Assembly: GCA_024305405.1 (NCBI GenBank)
Contig: JAKNDB010000087.1
Location: 9,116,501 to 9,180,500, forward strand
Origin: Dirofilaria immitis
Taxonomy: Eukaryota > Nematoda > Chromadorea > Rhabditida > Onchocercidae
DNA length: 64,000 nt
Reading direction: 5' to 3'
A program made the position numbers and the translations under genes. Shown piece after piece: positions 12,182 through 23,456 of the stretch; position 1 is the first letter of the stretch; each line of letters begins with the position of its first letter. The notes under the pieces were generated by a model. The model ran no database searches and was not told the DNA's origin. It was given only the letters and a program-made list of their open reading frames with translations.

Positions 12182-14536
12182 TTATACGAAAGAAATTATA
12201 TAATTTCATTTTTAAAACAAATAGTTGAAAATTTCTTTGTAATTAGAAAAATCTGAATTATTTTTAAAAATATAATAAATTTTAATTATTTTCGAATTGA
12301 TCATATATCAAATATTTTATGAAGTTATTCTTGAATATACGTAATGCCGTATTTTTTCTTCTAACGTATTATTTTGCGCTTTTTTTCTGATTGCTAATAT
12401 ACTATCGGGTAGCTTATCAAATATTTTAAAGTTATGCTGTTTAAGCTATCATATGTCTAATTGGAAGAAAATTGTTACATAAAAAATAATGAATGTATAG
12501 TAAAATTATAAACAATTAGGAAAACTTAGAATCTTTTGATGACCTTTTTTCCATCGCTTCCATTTCATTCATTTCAAATCCAAATGATCGCTCGAGAATC
12601 AAAGGTTCATCCATTGTAATAGTTGGTTTTAATACTGCCATTGCTTTACATTGCTTTCTTACCTAAAATATTATTTTGCTTTTAATTATTATTGTCAATA
12701 TATTATAGATGTTGTTTGAAATATCCTGTAATACAAAATGATCTTGTAATAACAAAATATCCTGCAATTTTAAGTGATTCTGCATCATTTAATGATATTA
12801 GATCTTGTGATGCAAATGATAAGTTGTGTCATAGTAATCACTTGATAATTAAATAAAAGTTTCCATGGTTAACATCAAAATATCGTTTCAGAAATAATAA
12901 ATGAAACTTCGATAATTCCATTCAACTATATGCTTAATTAATCTGGTCATGATAGATGATTTCGGCTAAAATATTTACCCTGAACTAAAATCTTCTCTAT
13001 GTCAATCTTATAATCAGAATTATGAATACAATAGAATAGAAATAATTCTTCAAAATCACAATTTCAACTTTTAAACTAAATTATTTGAAGGTTTGAATTT
13101 GATATATATATCACTCAATAATCAATAAAAAAATTTTCTTCTTCTACTTTATCTAAAACTACAATAAAATGATATGATAAAATATAAACAAACAAATGAA
13201 TAAATGAAAGGCAGAAAAAGTGTAAATAAAAATAAATGAAATTAGAAAATTTCAAATTAAATTAATAATAAAAGTAATTGAATGAAATATGAAGAAAGTG
13301 TGTCATAGTCACGAATAAATTGTTTGTTTGAACAAATAAAAAAATTGCACTATTTCAGAAGATGAAGAAAAATATACAAGTTGTCATCATCAATTGTGTA
13401 ACAATGAAAATCGAGAAAGAAGGAAATGTAATAAAGTTATTATGAAATAATTTTAAATAATTAATTTGTAAAAGAAGATTATTTCAAATATTTATTATCA
13501 AATATATTTGTTATAATTTAACTACCATCTTATCATCTTATCTTTTATTATAATACAATTTTAATCCAAGATGTTAACTTCATCGTTTCCTTGTATATTT
13601 TCTTTTTTAAAAGAAAAAATTTTTTCAATTTTAATACTGAAATATTGATTTCTTTAGCATCTCCTTATATATTATTCTTTAGTAATCAAAAAGAATTCTT
13701 TTTCTTGAATTCTATGAAATTTAAGTAAAATTAAAAATTTGATTTATAGTATTTTAATACATCAATTTTTACTTTTTTAATTCATGTAAGACAATGCAAG
13801 TTTCATCCATTTCTTTTTTATTTTTATTTTTTTACTATTCTCAAGTTATTTGAATTAGTTAAATCTTGACGATGGAAAGAATAAGTGCAAAAAAATCAAT
13901 ATTTCATTTTTTTCTTTTTCGAAGAATATGAATTGCAAGCATAAATGTCATGAAAATCTGATTAATGTCACCACTTTATTTTTGATCAATTAAATTCTTA
14001 GTAGCAGAATACGTTGTCTATTCGCTTAACAATCGTTAACTATTTTATTTAAAATAATCATCAAGTAATCGAAAAGGAGATATCATAAATGCATAAATCA
14101 TAACTGATTATTTTCTTGATAACTTATCATAACTGAGTATTTTTATGGTAATTCATTAAAAACAAAAAATGTGTATATTTAATTGAATAATCAATAGATT
14201 ATAAAAGATAACATCATTATTGCTGATGCTGCTGTTGCTGCTGCAATTATCATCAAAAAATTATTTGCCATAATTATGATTGGTTGCATAAATCACCAAA
14301 TTTCATAAATTGAAATGATAATTAGTTGAAATAACCTAACAGCTAAATAAATAATCTATTAATTTAGGTGAAAAAATTAATTTTCAGAAATTCTTCACAT
14401 ATTTCAATTAATTTAATAGCAACATTGGATAGGTAAATTTTTGAAAATTTGAGTAAATATTGTGCTATTTTCCTTTATTTGAACTAAAAAAACTTACAAT
14501 TTTCACGAGGCGATTCGTAATTGCTTGCCGCAACAT
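2115..14536 (-). CDS. sec-6: Exocyst subunit Sec6/EXOC3 with duplicated N-terminal region
   Basis: Exocyst core subunit that tethers secretory vesicles to the plasma membrane. Exons read on the minus strand: 14536-14498, 12662-12544, 12401-12341 (acceptor uncertain), 12024-11846, 11216-11147, 10822-10662, 9849-9747, 9683-9592, 9357-9175, 8817-8739, 8340-8180, 8115-7960, 7559-7427, 7091-7018, 6559-6455, 6385-6325, 5893-5792, 5598-5502, 5041-4971, 4918-4777, 4311-4083, 3849-3778, 3683-3527, 3441-3289, 2987-2816, 2280-2115. All phases join to 1045 residues, against about 750 in animals. Diagnostic EXOC3 stretches are VILRAVEIDKK, NRPHCW, the YLEICRSYIVNDL-type segment, CDEIFNDLYNYFDQLLSKQW, and LLLEIASLLRKYPEM followed by IRDDV. 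The C-terminus is VVPRLRRRVKVSIANQ. One shift in the exon at 3683-3527 (run 3639-3641) is cured by one base. Weaker donors (GTTTGT, GTTTTA, GTTTTG) are assumed at three junctions. Confidence 0.88.
4861..4918 (-). repeat. Coding (CAT)n tract giving a His/Tyr-rich run in Sec6
   Basis: An imperfect ATG/ATC microsatellite falls inside the sec-6 exon 4918-4777. In frame it gives three His, two Tyr, then nine His in a row, before YNVKMTIANN. Animal EXOC3 has a short His-containing segment (RNRQHPH) at this place, so the tract looks like an expansion of an existing motif. The phases of both flanking introns keep it in frame. Confidence 0.65.
5467..5493. repeat. (GA)n microsatellite
   Basis: Short GA-rich tract in a sec-6 intron next to the donor of the exon 5598-5502. 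Confidence 0.7.
8417..8468. repeat. (GA)n/(GAAA)n microsatellite
   Basis: Imperfect purine tract of GAGAGA and GAAA units in a sec-6 intron. It produces a spurious Lys/Glu/Arg-rich ORF on the plus strand. Confidence 0.8.
9592..12024 (-). repeat. Sec6 N-terminal exon duplication, copy A and junction to copy B
   Basis: Exons 4-7 (12024-9747) encode a first Sec6 N-terminal module: LLLDSASIVTDI, KCRDDLLELI, MLQEILKIIEYDAK, then GFPNRPRNWK. Exons 9-12 (9357-7960) encode the same series again: FLETEDIFEQA, KAESIRYHLLAF, VILRAVEIDKK, then NRPHCW. Exons 6 and 11 are both 161 nt, and intron phases run 2, 0, 2 in both copies. The exon at 9683-9592 joins them in frame. The protein copies are strongly diverged, so the duplication is not recent. 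Confidence 0.75.
12141..12179. repeat. (AT)n microsatellite
   Basis: About 39 bp of pure AT dinucleotides in a sec-6 intron between exons 3 and 4. Confidence 0.9.
12663..14497 (-). other. First intron of sec-6, long
   Basis: The first coding exon (MLRQAITNRLVKI) is separated from exon 2 by about 1.8 kb. I see AT-rich sequence, a short GCT/GTT trinucleotide patch near 14220-14245 and no coding similarity. Sec6 proteins vary at the N-terminus, so the assignment of exon 1 rests on its ATG, its GTAAGT donor and its phase-0 join. Confidence 0.45.
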
Positions 14537-14869
14537 AATGAAAGGAAAAAGAGAGGTAAAACGAAAAGTAAGAAAAGAGGGAGAGAAAATGAGATAGAGG
14601 TATTACTTCACAATAATTGAAATCAAAAAAAAAATTCAGTTGCATAGAAAATATTTTTTCAAATAATTTTTTTTCGATACGAGAGATGACAAATACTATA
14701 CAAGCTATCGATGAATCGCTGTCATAATAACGTCATCATAATATATCTATAAATGATAGTTTAACTTTTTTTTTCGAGTTGAAGGTCAAAATATGAGAAG
14801 TCTACAATATTTAAATGCATTTCTATGAAGTAAATAATTTATAATAAATAAATAAAGAAATACATATAC

Positions 14870-14946
14870 ATTATATATATATATATATAATGTATATATA
14901 TATATATAATGTATATATCATGTTATATATATATATATATATATAT
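14870..14946. repeat. Palindromic (AT)n cluster
   Basis: Alternating TA tracts are interrupted by ACATTATA and TATAATGT words, so each tract is self-complementary and the whole could extrude hairpins. Confidence 0.7.
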
Positions 14947-16869
14947 AGCAAGCGAAAGAGTAATAAATAAAAGGAAAGGAAAATTGAAAAATTATCAATA
15001 ATAATTTAATATTTTAGGATTGAATTGCTTAAATTATAATTCTTTCAAAAACAAAAATTAAGTAAAGGAAAATAAAATTTTTAAAATAAAATTTCACAGT
15101 TATCAATTCAAACATTAAAATTATATCATATCATACATGAATAAGTAAAAACGTAAAAAATATTAAACAATTTTACAATAAATAAACTATTTAATAGTGA
15201 ATGATTGACACAAATAGCTAATATTTATGTAATCACATACCATCATATAAATATTGAATGTGAAAAATAGAAGATAATTTATAATATTGAAATTTACAAA
15301 TAATTAATAATTCAAATACTTAAATTTATATGCAGTATGAAATATAAAATATCGTTAATTCAATAGTTCGTAAAAGACGTTACAGTTAATATGAACAAAT
15401 GGTGATAATAAATTTTGAAAACATTTTAATTCTATGCTTTATCGTTTTTCAGAGATTAGTGAAGCTTACTAGCACTTAGTCGTTCTTTAAAGCAAGTATA
15501 AAAATTTTTAAAAAATTATGAAAAGAAAAGAGGTGAGAGAAAATAGATGAAAGAAAAGAAGGAAGGAAATTAATAGAAAGTATTTTACTTGCACGCTCAC
15601 CATGTTATCATGTTATTATCGATTTTAAACATTTGAAACAGATTTAACAATTAATAAAAATAGTTTTAAATAATCGATAACTCATATAAATTAACAGAAT
15701 AGTTTATTGTTGAATAGTTCCTTTTCAAATTATATGTTTAATAATAACATAGTTAAATTACAAATATTTAAATAAAATCTTGTCTAATATGTAATAGAAT
15801 AGAAAATAATAAATATTGAATTAATAAATATCTACTCTTACTATTTGTTACAAATAGGTTATCAAAAATACGAATAAATAATTGAACGATTAAAAGTAAA
15901 TTTTCATTTTGACATGAATATTGTGCAAATCAAAATATATTCGCCTGAAAAAAGACGAAAATAAAAAGAAAAAATGGAAAAAATTTGATAGATTAAATAA
16001 CTTTGGAATGGTCAAATATATTTTTATGAATCTTCGAAATAAAAATTAGGAATAATTTCAAAATATGGACAATTTGGAGAAGGTAATTTTTGAAGAAATA
16101 AATGAAATTGTCAAATATGAAAAACATCAGCGCCCTTTCTTCGAAAATTTCAGTTTTTATGCACAAACAAAAAGAACAAACAAAAAATTTTTCGCGCTTT
16201 AAATTCTGATGCTCTTAACATTTTACACTTTAGGGAAAATTTTATTTCTATACAAATATTTATTCGACAAGATTGTATCTAATTCCCAATTCAAGAACAC
16301 CTATCTTTTGATGTTTCATCAATTTTTAATCTTAAATTTCATTCTTTATTCTAAAAACCAAAGCTATTATGGCAAGTTCTTTTAGTGCAAACCTTCGCTT
16401 TCGGCTTTTTGTTTTGCTCGAATTTTGTTTAATTATTTTTCTCCTCACATTTAAGCTTTTACAAAAAGACGCTGACAAGCTGGATTCATTTCTGTCGTTT
16501 GGATTTATTAATATAAATCTAATCTTTATTACTGTGAAAATAACGTATACTGAGCTATTATCTAAAAAAGCTTACTTCCTTATTACAAATGTTGATTTTT
16601 TTGCAAATTGAGATATTGAAGATAAGAAAATATCAATATTTTCGAAGAATCAAATTGATTCAATCAGAAATTATAAAGGAATGCTACATTATTCAATTCA
16701 TATTTATCCAAATTGCAACTTCACATTATTATTATTATTATTCAAATTTCAATTTATTTGAAGTTAAAATAACAAATGATTTATGAAATCAATAACAGCA
16801 ATTGAAATATAATAAATTGCTCAAAAGCAACAAAATATTATACTGATAGAAAAAATTTCTAATAAACTT

Positions 16870-17064
16870 CGACAACATCATCAGACTTAAAATATAATAA
16901 TGCAAAAAATATATTCAACAACGCTCTTACGTCATAAATATCTCGATATTGTTTTCATGCCTTAAATAATAAATCCGATTATGTCGTCGTGCCTTAGTAC
17001 ATCCGACAACATCTCTGTGCCTTAGAAATTCGACGATGTCTTCATGCTTAAATATAATATAAAC
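16870..17064. repeat. Degenerate ~28-32 bp tandem repeat
   Basis: Five related units begin CGA(C/T) and carry a TGCCTTA-like word 16-20 bases later: near 16870, 16944, 16976, 17004 and 17031. The last three are contiguous with spacings of 28 and 27-28. The units differ by many substitutions, so the array is old. Confidence 0.55.
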
Positions 17065-18442
17065 CTGACAGTGGTTTAAATGCAAATAATGTCCGCACTT
17101 TTTAAATGTCATAGTTTATTTACAACGCAGAAAAAAATGGCATTAAATATATGAATCAACACATTTTTCTTCAACTAATGCACACTTCTCTTCAGATAAT
17201 TTTTTGAAAAGTAAAAGAAAATGATTCACAAAAATGCAATGATAACACATTATCTTAACTGTTTTTGCGAAAAGCTCAGAAAAAAAAATATTGATATTCA
17301 ATGTTTTCGCCATAAAATCTTTTGAAAAAGTATGTTTGCTTTACCTTTTTCTTTTTAATGTTAATGCCAAAGTTAGCATATTATTTTTTGATTTTAAGAA
17401 AATTCTTGCAAAAAACGTAAAATTACATCGTTGAAATCAAACAAATAAAAAAATCGAAACTGTCAAAGAAAATTTAAATAATTCAAAAAGTTCATATTTT
17501 AAAAAATAAATAACAAAACTGAGTATGTATTTAAAGCGAAAGAAATTAGTAATACTATTTATTCATACTTATGTTGACATAATATGCTCATACATATGTT
17601 GAGAAAGAAAAAGAACATTTGAAAAAAAAAAAAGAAGATAAAATACCAATAGCTATGTGTCCCATTAAAAGGAAAGCAGATTTTATTTAAATGTAAATAT
17701 CAAAAATTATATGGAAAATTGTTATATCAAAGAAAAAAAATAGTTTCTTTTGCTAACAAAAAAGGAATGTGGTATCTTGAAGGAATAGTCAACAAATTAA
17801 TTATCTATTCGAAACTTAATTGAAGATTTAAAATAATTTTTATTTTTTCAGATGATTGATTTGAAAAATTTGCATTATAATTTATATCATCTGCATCTGC
17901 TACCTAATATGAACTTTTCTATATAAGTAGCAGATAAGTATTATTTTATAACTAATATTTTAAAAGTATTACCACGGAATTGTTTGAAAAGAATAGATTA
18001 AATGCATTAAATTACAGCTTCCTGTATTTTGTTTACTGTTTTACTCAATAACATTAACAACAACGTAAATATTTAGTTTGCTATTTTCTAAGTATAGAAT
18101 ACCATACTGTTAATATTGAAATTTAATCAGAACCAATAATGCTACAACCAGTAATAATTGAAATAATATTATTACATTCTGATGATATTACAAAGATTCA
18201 AAATTAATAGTGTCATTAAAGAATAAATGAAAACTAATAATTAAATGAAAAAATAAATGTAATAATTTAGAAATACGTACTATTTAAAGATGTTTTGATT
18301 TACGGTTAATTCAAGTTAAGAATCATTTTAGGACATGATACGCATTGAAATTCATATGTTTATTGACATGAGCGTATGTATGGTTGTAAGATTATATATT
18401 TTACTGTATAACATATTGCACTAACAGCGAATTATATTAACT

Positions 18443-18475
18443 ATAGAAGGAAAGCCACGAAGGCTTTCCTTCTAT
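18443..18475. repeat. Perfect 14-bp stem hairpin at the edge of the MESD duplication
   Basis: The arm ATAGAAGGAAAGCC (18443-18456), loop ACGAA (18457-18461) and arm GGCTTTCCTTCTAT (18462-18475) form a perfect inverted repeat. It is more GC-rich than its surroundings and sits just outside the first detectable homology to the MESD 5' flank. Confidence 0.8.
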
Positions 18476-18479
18476 GGTT

Positions 18480-19255
18480 GCGTCACAGGCATTTAATCGA
18501 GGTAGCTGAGATTCACACGGACCGCAATTTTGCATGAAAGGCGTTGGTTCAATTTTAATTCCAATCTTAACATATGAGCGTTGTTCATTATGTTATTAAT
18601 ATGGTTTAGGATATAGTGTGAGTAACTGAGAGCAGTTATGTAGATTGTACCGAATGAATAAAATGGAATAAAGCGGAGACGTCAATCTTTAAGTTTTCTG
18701 GCATTGTTTTTAAACGATTTTCATGTTAATATTCCATCTTAAGGTTTAATAAAAGTTAAACATACTGAAACTAAAGTGAATATTGGAATTGCCGGAAAAA
18801 TTGGCGACATTTTCTGAGATTTGTTGGATATCCGGGATTATGCAAAGCGCAACGTGAAAGGATTGTGCTGCCATTGGAAGGAAAAATGTATTAGCATGTT
18901 GACACATGGAGAGTGACTGCCATTATGCAAATACAGCAAGCAGCCATATTCTTAGAAGATCTTGAAACAGGTATGCATTCATGTAAAAAAAATTGCTTAA
19001 AATGGCTTACCTGAATAATTTTTAATGAGATCATTTTATCATTGGAAAGATAAAATTTATTTCAGACATTACAATAAATGACAATCTTCATGCTTGCAGA
19101 TGAATCGAAAGCATGGGAAGGGAAGGATTTCTTATTAAAATAGCTGCAAATAAACGAAGTGGCGCGAGAAGGGCGGTAGTGTCTTGAGCCAATTTTCAAG
19201 AAAGAGAAAAGAAGAAGGAATTATGGTAAATAATCTAAAATTTGCTAGACAGTGG
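18480..19255 (+). pseudogene. MESD pseudogene, inverted copy lacking exon 3
   Basis: This segment aligns by eye, on the opposite strand, with the whole MESD locus at 23457-25110. It has the 5' flank (shared words ACCGCAATT and GCGTTGGTT or close variants), an exon-1 equivalent near 18600-18680, an exon-2 equivalent ending at 18970 (GATATCCGGGATTATG; donor GTATGC kept) and an exon-4 equivalent from 19066 (KAWEGKDFLLK still legible). Homology continues past the stop to about 19255. Exon 3 is gone: one 95-bp interval replaces two introns and the exon. The Gln codon after FLLK has become TAG at 19141-19143, and exon 2 carries a stop and frame breaks. Introns are retained, so it arose by DNA duplication and not through mRNA. 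Confidence 0.88.
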
Positions 19256-19291
19256 TTTATTCACTCAGGAAATATTGTTTGAGTAGATATA

Positions 19292-19592
19292 AATGAATAG
19301 TATATCTATAGATCGAATTAATATTTTAACATTTTTCTAAGTCATAGTTTATGGCAGTGCAAAGTTTTGCTATGATTTCAAACTTTTAATTGATTGTTGC
19401 TATTTTTTTTGGTTTAACATTTTATATTATTTGCTCAGTTGACCTTTACAGATCAGCTGCTTTCTTATGCTCTTTTTGTCTTTCAGAGTACTCATAAATT
19501 CTCGGAATAATAGGCCGAACTTTTTAGGTATCACTTAAATGATTAGTATATCTATAAATCGAATTAATATTTTAACATTTTTCTAGGCCATT
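19292..19592. repeat. Direct repeat pair, ~54 bp, 246 bp apart
   Basis: Both copies read AATGA(A/T)TAGTATATCTATA, then (G/A)ATCGAATTAATATT and TTAACATTTTTCTA. They occupy 19292-19345 and 19538-19592, just downstream of the MESD pseudogene. Confidence 0.75.
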
Positions 19593-20454
19593 ACTGCTAA
19601 AGTATGCAGTGTTTGTATTATATGAATTTGTTATATTTTATGTTTTCTTCAATTAATTTGATAAATTATTAAACTGTGATGTTATTTATTTAATAACTTT
19701 AAATTTTTCATGATTAGGTGTTTTTAAATGAAGAATTTTTCGAAAGAAGATCGGATGTTTTCTGATTTTTCAGCAGTATTTTTTATTTATTTGAAATTCT
19801 CAGGCATTTTCATAGAATTCATAAAAAAATCATTTGAGAAATATGTTCCATTTGGAGAATAGAGATATATTATTACGTCGATTATATCCATTATATTCTT
19901 GTGATATATTCTTTGAAACATTTAGAGAAAAAACAAAGTGTTGTGAGATGATCCGTCTATTTTTGTTTTCTTATATGAACGTACTAATTAAAGTGAAGAT
20001 CATTTATTGATTTAATATAAACTTTATTTCAGCTTATTTTTTCTTTTGAAAAAGGGACAATTGTTCAGTTGATGAATAAATTTCTTGCTCTCTGAAAGCT
20101 AATAAATATATTATTGTTGCTTATGGAAGATTTTTTTATTGCATAATATTATGTTGCAGAAGGAAAAAAAAGAAAAAAGAGTAGAAGTATCAGTTTTTTA
20201 ATACATATTAATCGGAAATTCAATCAATTTCAAAGACTGACAGTTACTGGAACTGATCGTTCCGTAAATGTATCTTTTGCGCTGGAAATGTTTCCCTTAA
20301 AATTAATCCTACTATATATTAAATTACTAGAATACTTACTAGAATGAAAAAATGTAATAGGGAATATTTTATTTTTGCACTGTTCGATGCTTTCTCATCG
20401 TCAAGGAATTCGCTATCAAATATTATGCTTAAAAATTATATAAATATTTATTAT

Positions 20455-20536
20455 TTCATCATATAGATTTGTGAGTTATATATTATTAAAAACTTTCATC
20501 ATATAGATTTGGAGTTATATATTATTAAAAAACTTC
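20455..20536. repeat. ~40-bp tandem duplication
   Basis: Two adjacent copies of a unit starting TTCATCATATAGATTTG and ending ATATTATTAAAAA(A)CTT, differing by small indels. Confidence 0.75.
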
Positions 20537-21000
20537 TATATGTTATTAAAGGGCGTGAATTTTCCATAGAGAAGTAAAATCGCTCTAATATTTTCGACAA
20601 ACAAATAGTACATCGAAATTTGAATTTAATAAAATTTTTGGCCTTTAAAACGAAGCGATGTATACATTATGCGTACGTCAAAGATAAATGTATAGTTTAT
20701 CATAAATATCATTAAAAAATGGAAAGTAAAAATCCTTTCATTAGCTATTGTTTTAGAGAAAATTGTAAACATCTTTTTATCATGAGAATTATCGTATTTT
20801 TTCGCACGAAGATATGCTGTTCTTTTTCGTTGGCGTGATATCCATTTTAAAACTATGCTAGGATCTTTAATTTGAGTTATTGCATGATTATTTTTTATGA
20901 ATGATTATCGATAGGAAATTCATGAATTAAATCATTTTTAAACAATGACAGATATTCGTGATACGAAAGCAAGTCTTATTATAATTTAAATTCTTAGAAT

Positions 21001-21892
21001 ATGGAAAAAGCCATCGAAGAACATTTATTGGAGAATGAAGAAAGTTTATCGACGTCATCATCAGGATCTGATTTTATTGTTATTGATCGAAATAATTTAT
21101 CTAAGCAAGAGCTTATTGAAAGGTTTGTTTTATCTTTCATTTGCTGTATGAATTGCAAAAATATAATTTTTCAAATTAATTTGCCCAGCCACTTACTGAC
21201 CTTCGCATAATTTGATTATTTGTACTGATTTCGTTTATGTCATTTCTTAGTTCTTTTTTTATTTATGTTCTATATAAATTTGTATATGAACTGCCGAAGT
21301 TATGTCTAGCTTCATATTTCGCTTATCATGTTTATTTGTTATGCAAAAGATGAATCATTGGAATATTATTTTAGAGTGGTGAATACACCTACGATATTTT
21401 ATGACACGAACTGGGATGCAGCTGTAACTTCACTTCCTGATGATACAAGGTTAATAGCCATATATTTACTATTTGATATTAAAACTTAATAATTATTGTA
21501 GATTTTTAAAATAATTAGTCATTTGTTTGCTATAAATTTTAGTAATCAGCTAGGATCTTAATGAACATCTATCATTTTTATGATTTGTTTCCTTATTTTC
21601 TGAGCATTTGCCTTTTTCACTTTAGCAGTTAAAAATAAAAGAAAAAAGAAATTTTAAGTAAAAAAAATCCTAAATTCTCTGATCTTTGTTTAATAAAACT
21701 GTTTACAGTGAGTCGGATGACTCATGTGAAGTAATCAGTATTAGTGAAGGAATCAGTACAATGAGCTATACTAATGACAAAGCAAATGTGGATGGTGATG
21801 AAAATTGCGATTCGAAAGTTACTTTTATTCTCGGAAATTCACCTATCTCGAAAGTGACTGATTACGTGAAACAAAAGAGTGATGAACATTGA
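21001..21892 (+). CDS. Unrecognised 126-residue acidic protein, three exons
   Basis: Exons 21001-21122, 21375-21449 and 21709-21892 join with GT/AG borders in phases 2 and 2 to give 126 residues. I do not recognise the family. The product is Ser/Asp/Glu-rich with no signal peptide or membrane segment. Near residue 22-30 it has SSSGSDFIVID, where an aromatic-x-x-aliphatic core (FIVI) is flanked by Ser and Asp. This fits the general pattern of an LC3-interacting region and also of a SUMO-interacting motif. A second hydrophobic patch, SCEVISIS, follows an acidic run and is SIM-like. The ATG is three bases after TTCTTAG, a plausible trans-splice acceptor. An AATAAA lies near 22024. It sits between the MESD gene and its inverted pseudogene. 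Coding status is supported by splicing and composition; function is unknown. Confidence 0.65.
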
Positions 21893-23456
21893 CAAGTAAA
21901 CCGAAGTAATTCTTTTTTTTTCCTTCTTTCCATGATAAATACAAAAAGTGGCCGTCGAATTATGAAACAAGTCGGAACAATAAGATTTCAAATTTTTTGT
22001 TCGAAATGCAAAGATTGCATTTGAATAAAGCAATGTAATTGATGAATTTTTTGAAAACTAATAGAATAAGATCGTCTTATTAGTTGTTTATGCTTATGTA
22101 GATTTATTACTTTTGTACTTTGTATATATTTGTTGTGTTTGCATATTTATTTACTAAATTATGTTTACGCTAATCCACTAATTTTACTATTTTGTCATTT
22201 TATAATTTCTGTTTCTAAAACTTTAAATGATTGCATAGCATGTCTCAGTTTGTCAGATATGAAATAACAGAATGAGAGTGAATTATTTCGATTAAGGGAT
22301 TACCGCAAGATTACTGAGTTAAGGAATTTATGCCTAAGTCGCTGTAAGGTATTTCAGCAATCATGCTTGAAGTGTTCATTACTCAATATGACTACGTTCC
22401 GATATTTGTATTTCAGTCTTCACTTCATTTAATCTTGCTATCGCTTCTCTTTATTTTTCGAATCATCTGTATTCTGTTCTTCGTCCAATTTTATTTATTC
22501 CGAAATAAAATTTCTTCGTATCTCCTGATATCATCAAATTTGACATCTCGTATCATTCAATGCATAAACTTGCTTTCTTTCGTAATGAGAATAAATTTGA
22601 AATTAAATTGCGACGTTTTGCAGAATGAGTATTAATTCTGATAAGATCCGGTTAAATGATAGCGATAGGAAACGATAAAACATCATATTTAATTTCATTT
22701 CAAGTTCTAAAAATTATCAGGGAATCGAATGTTATTTTGGCTCTTTGCGAACAATTAAATATCTTTGTTCAATGTGTCGAATACCAGAAGTTTCAAATTT
22801 ACTTTTGTCCGGAAAGATTTTGCGCCACCGTTCCGCGACACTACTTAGGATGCCTTTCACGATAATTTTATGCTTTTTAATTTTTCTTATAATTCGTATG
22901 CTATCATTAATTTTATGATAAATTCGAAGGACAGGGGATATATAAATGAATTCATACAAAAAAGCCTATTCGAATTTCTGTGTTTCTACTTACTTCAAAA
23001 TCAGAGTTCTACAAATTAAAATCATTTTAATTTTACATTAGTCCCCTGAAGTTAGCATATTTTCGTTTTTAAACTTATGATGTAGTCTTTATAATATTAA
23101 AATAAATCATCAAATCTGATTAGGAAAATAAGTATGAAAATAACAGTTTATTATACAGCTATGACTTAAGTGATAATCTCAAAGGTTTGGTGCATGCCAA
23201 CATTTCGAAAGACAAAAGACACAAAAAACAATCTGTAAAAATCAACGAAATACGAATAATTAACAAAATCTTAAAGTCGAACCATGTAGCAATCAGTCAA
23301 AAATTTTGAAATTGATAGTATGTAAAATGTTAAAGTAGAAGAACTAGCAATGATTAGTCAAAAATCTAAAATTTCAACAGAAACTTCGCACTAACAAACA
23401 TCATCCATTAAGTACCCGTCTGTACAAACAAACACCATTATTTATCAAATTTTAAG
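21893..23456. other. Intergenic between 126-aa gene and MESD
   Basis: Probable 3' UTR to about 22045 with AATAAA near 22024, then about 1.4 kb convergent spacer. ORFs at 22363-22959 on both strands overlap each other, lack family signatures and look like chance. Confidence 0.5.

Larger units (their letters stand above)
14537..18442. other. Intergenic, AT-rich
   Basis: Nearly 4 kb between the sec-6 start and the MESD pseudogene. It holds AT microsatellites at 14870-14946 and a degenerate repeat cluster at 16870-17064. ORFs at 16369-16786 have low-complexity Ile/Phe/Leu-rich products without family signature, and I do not call them genes. Confidence 0.5.
19256..21000. other. Intergenic with short dispersed repeats
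   Basis: Contains a roughly 54-bp direct repeat (19292-19345 and 19538-19592, few mismatches) and a roughly 40-bp tandem pair at 20455-20536. No coding similarity seen. The 3' end is the likely promoter of the gene at 21001. Confidence 0.5.

Noticed and set aside
18500..18570. tRNA-like or SINE-like look (GGTAGCTGAG ... GGTTCAATTTTAATTCC)
   Set aside because: The same block aligns with the 5' flank of MESD on the opposite strand, so it is part of the MESD duplication and not a tRNA-derived element.
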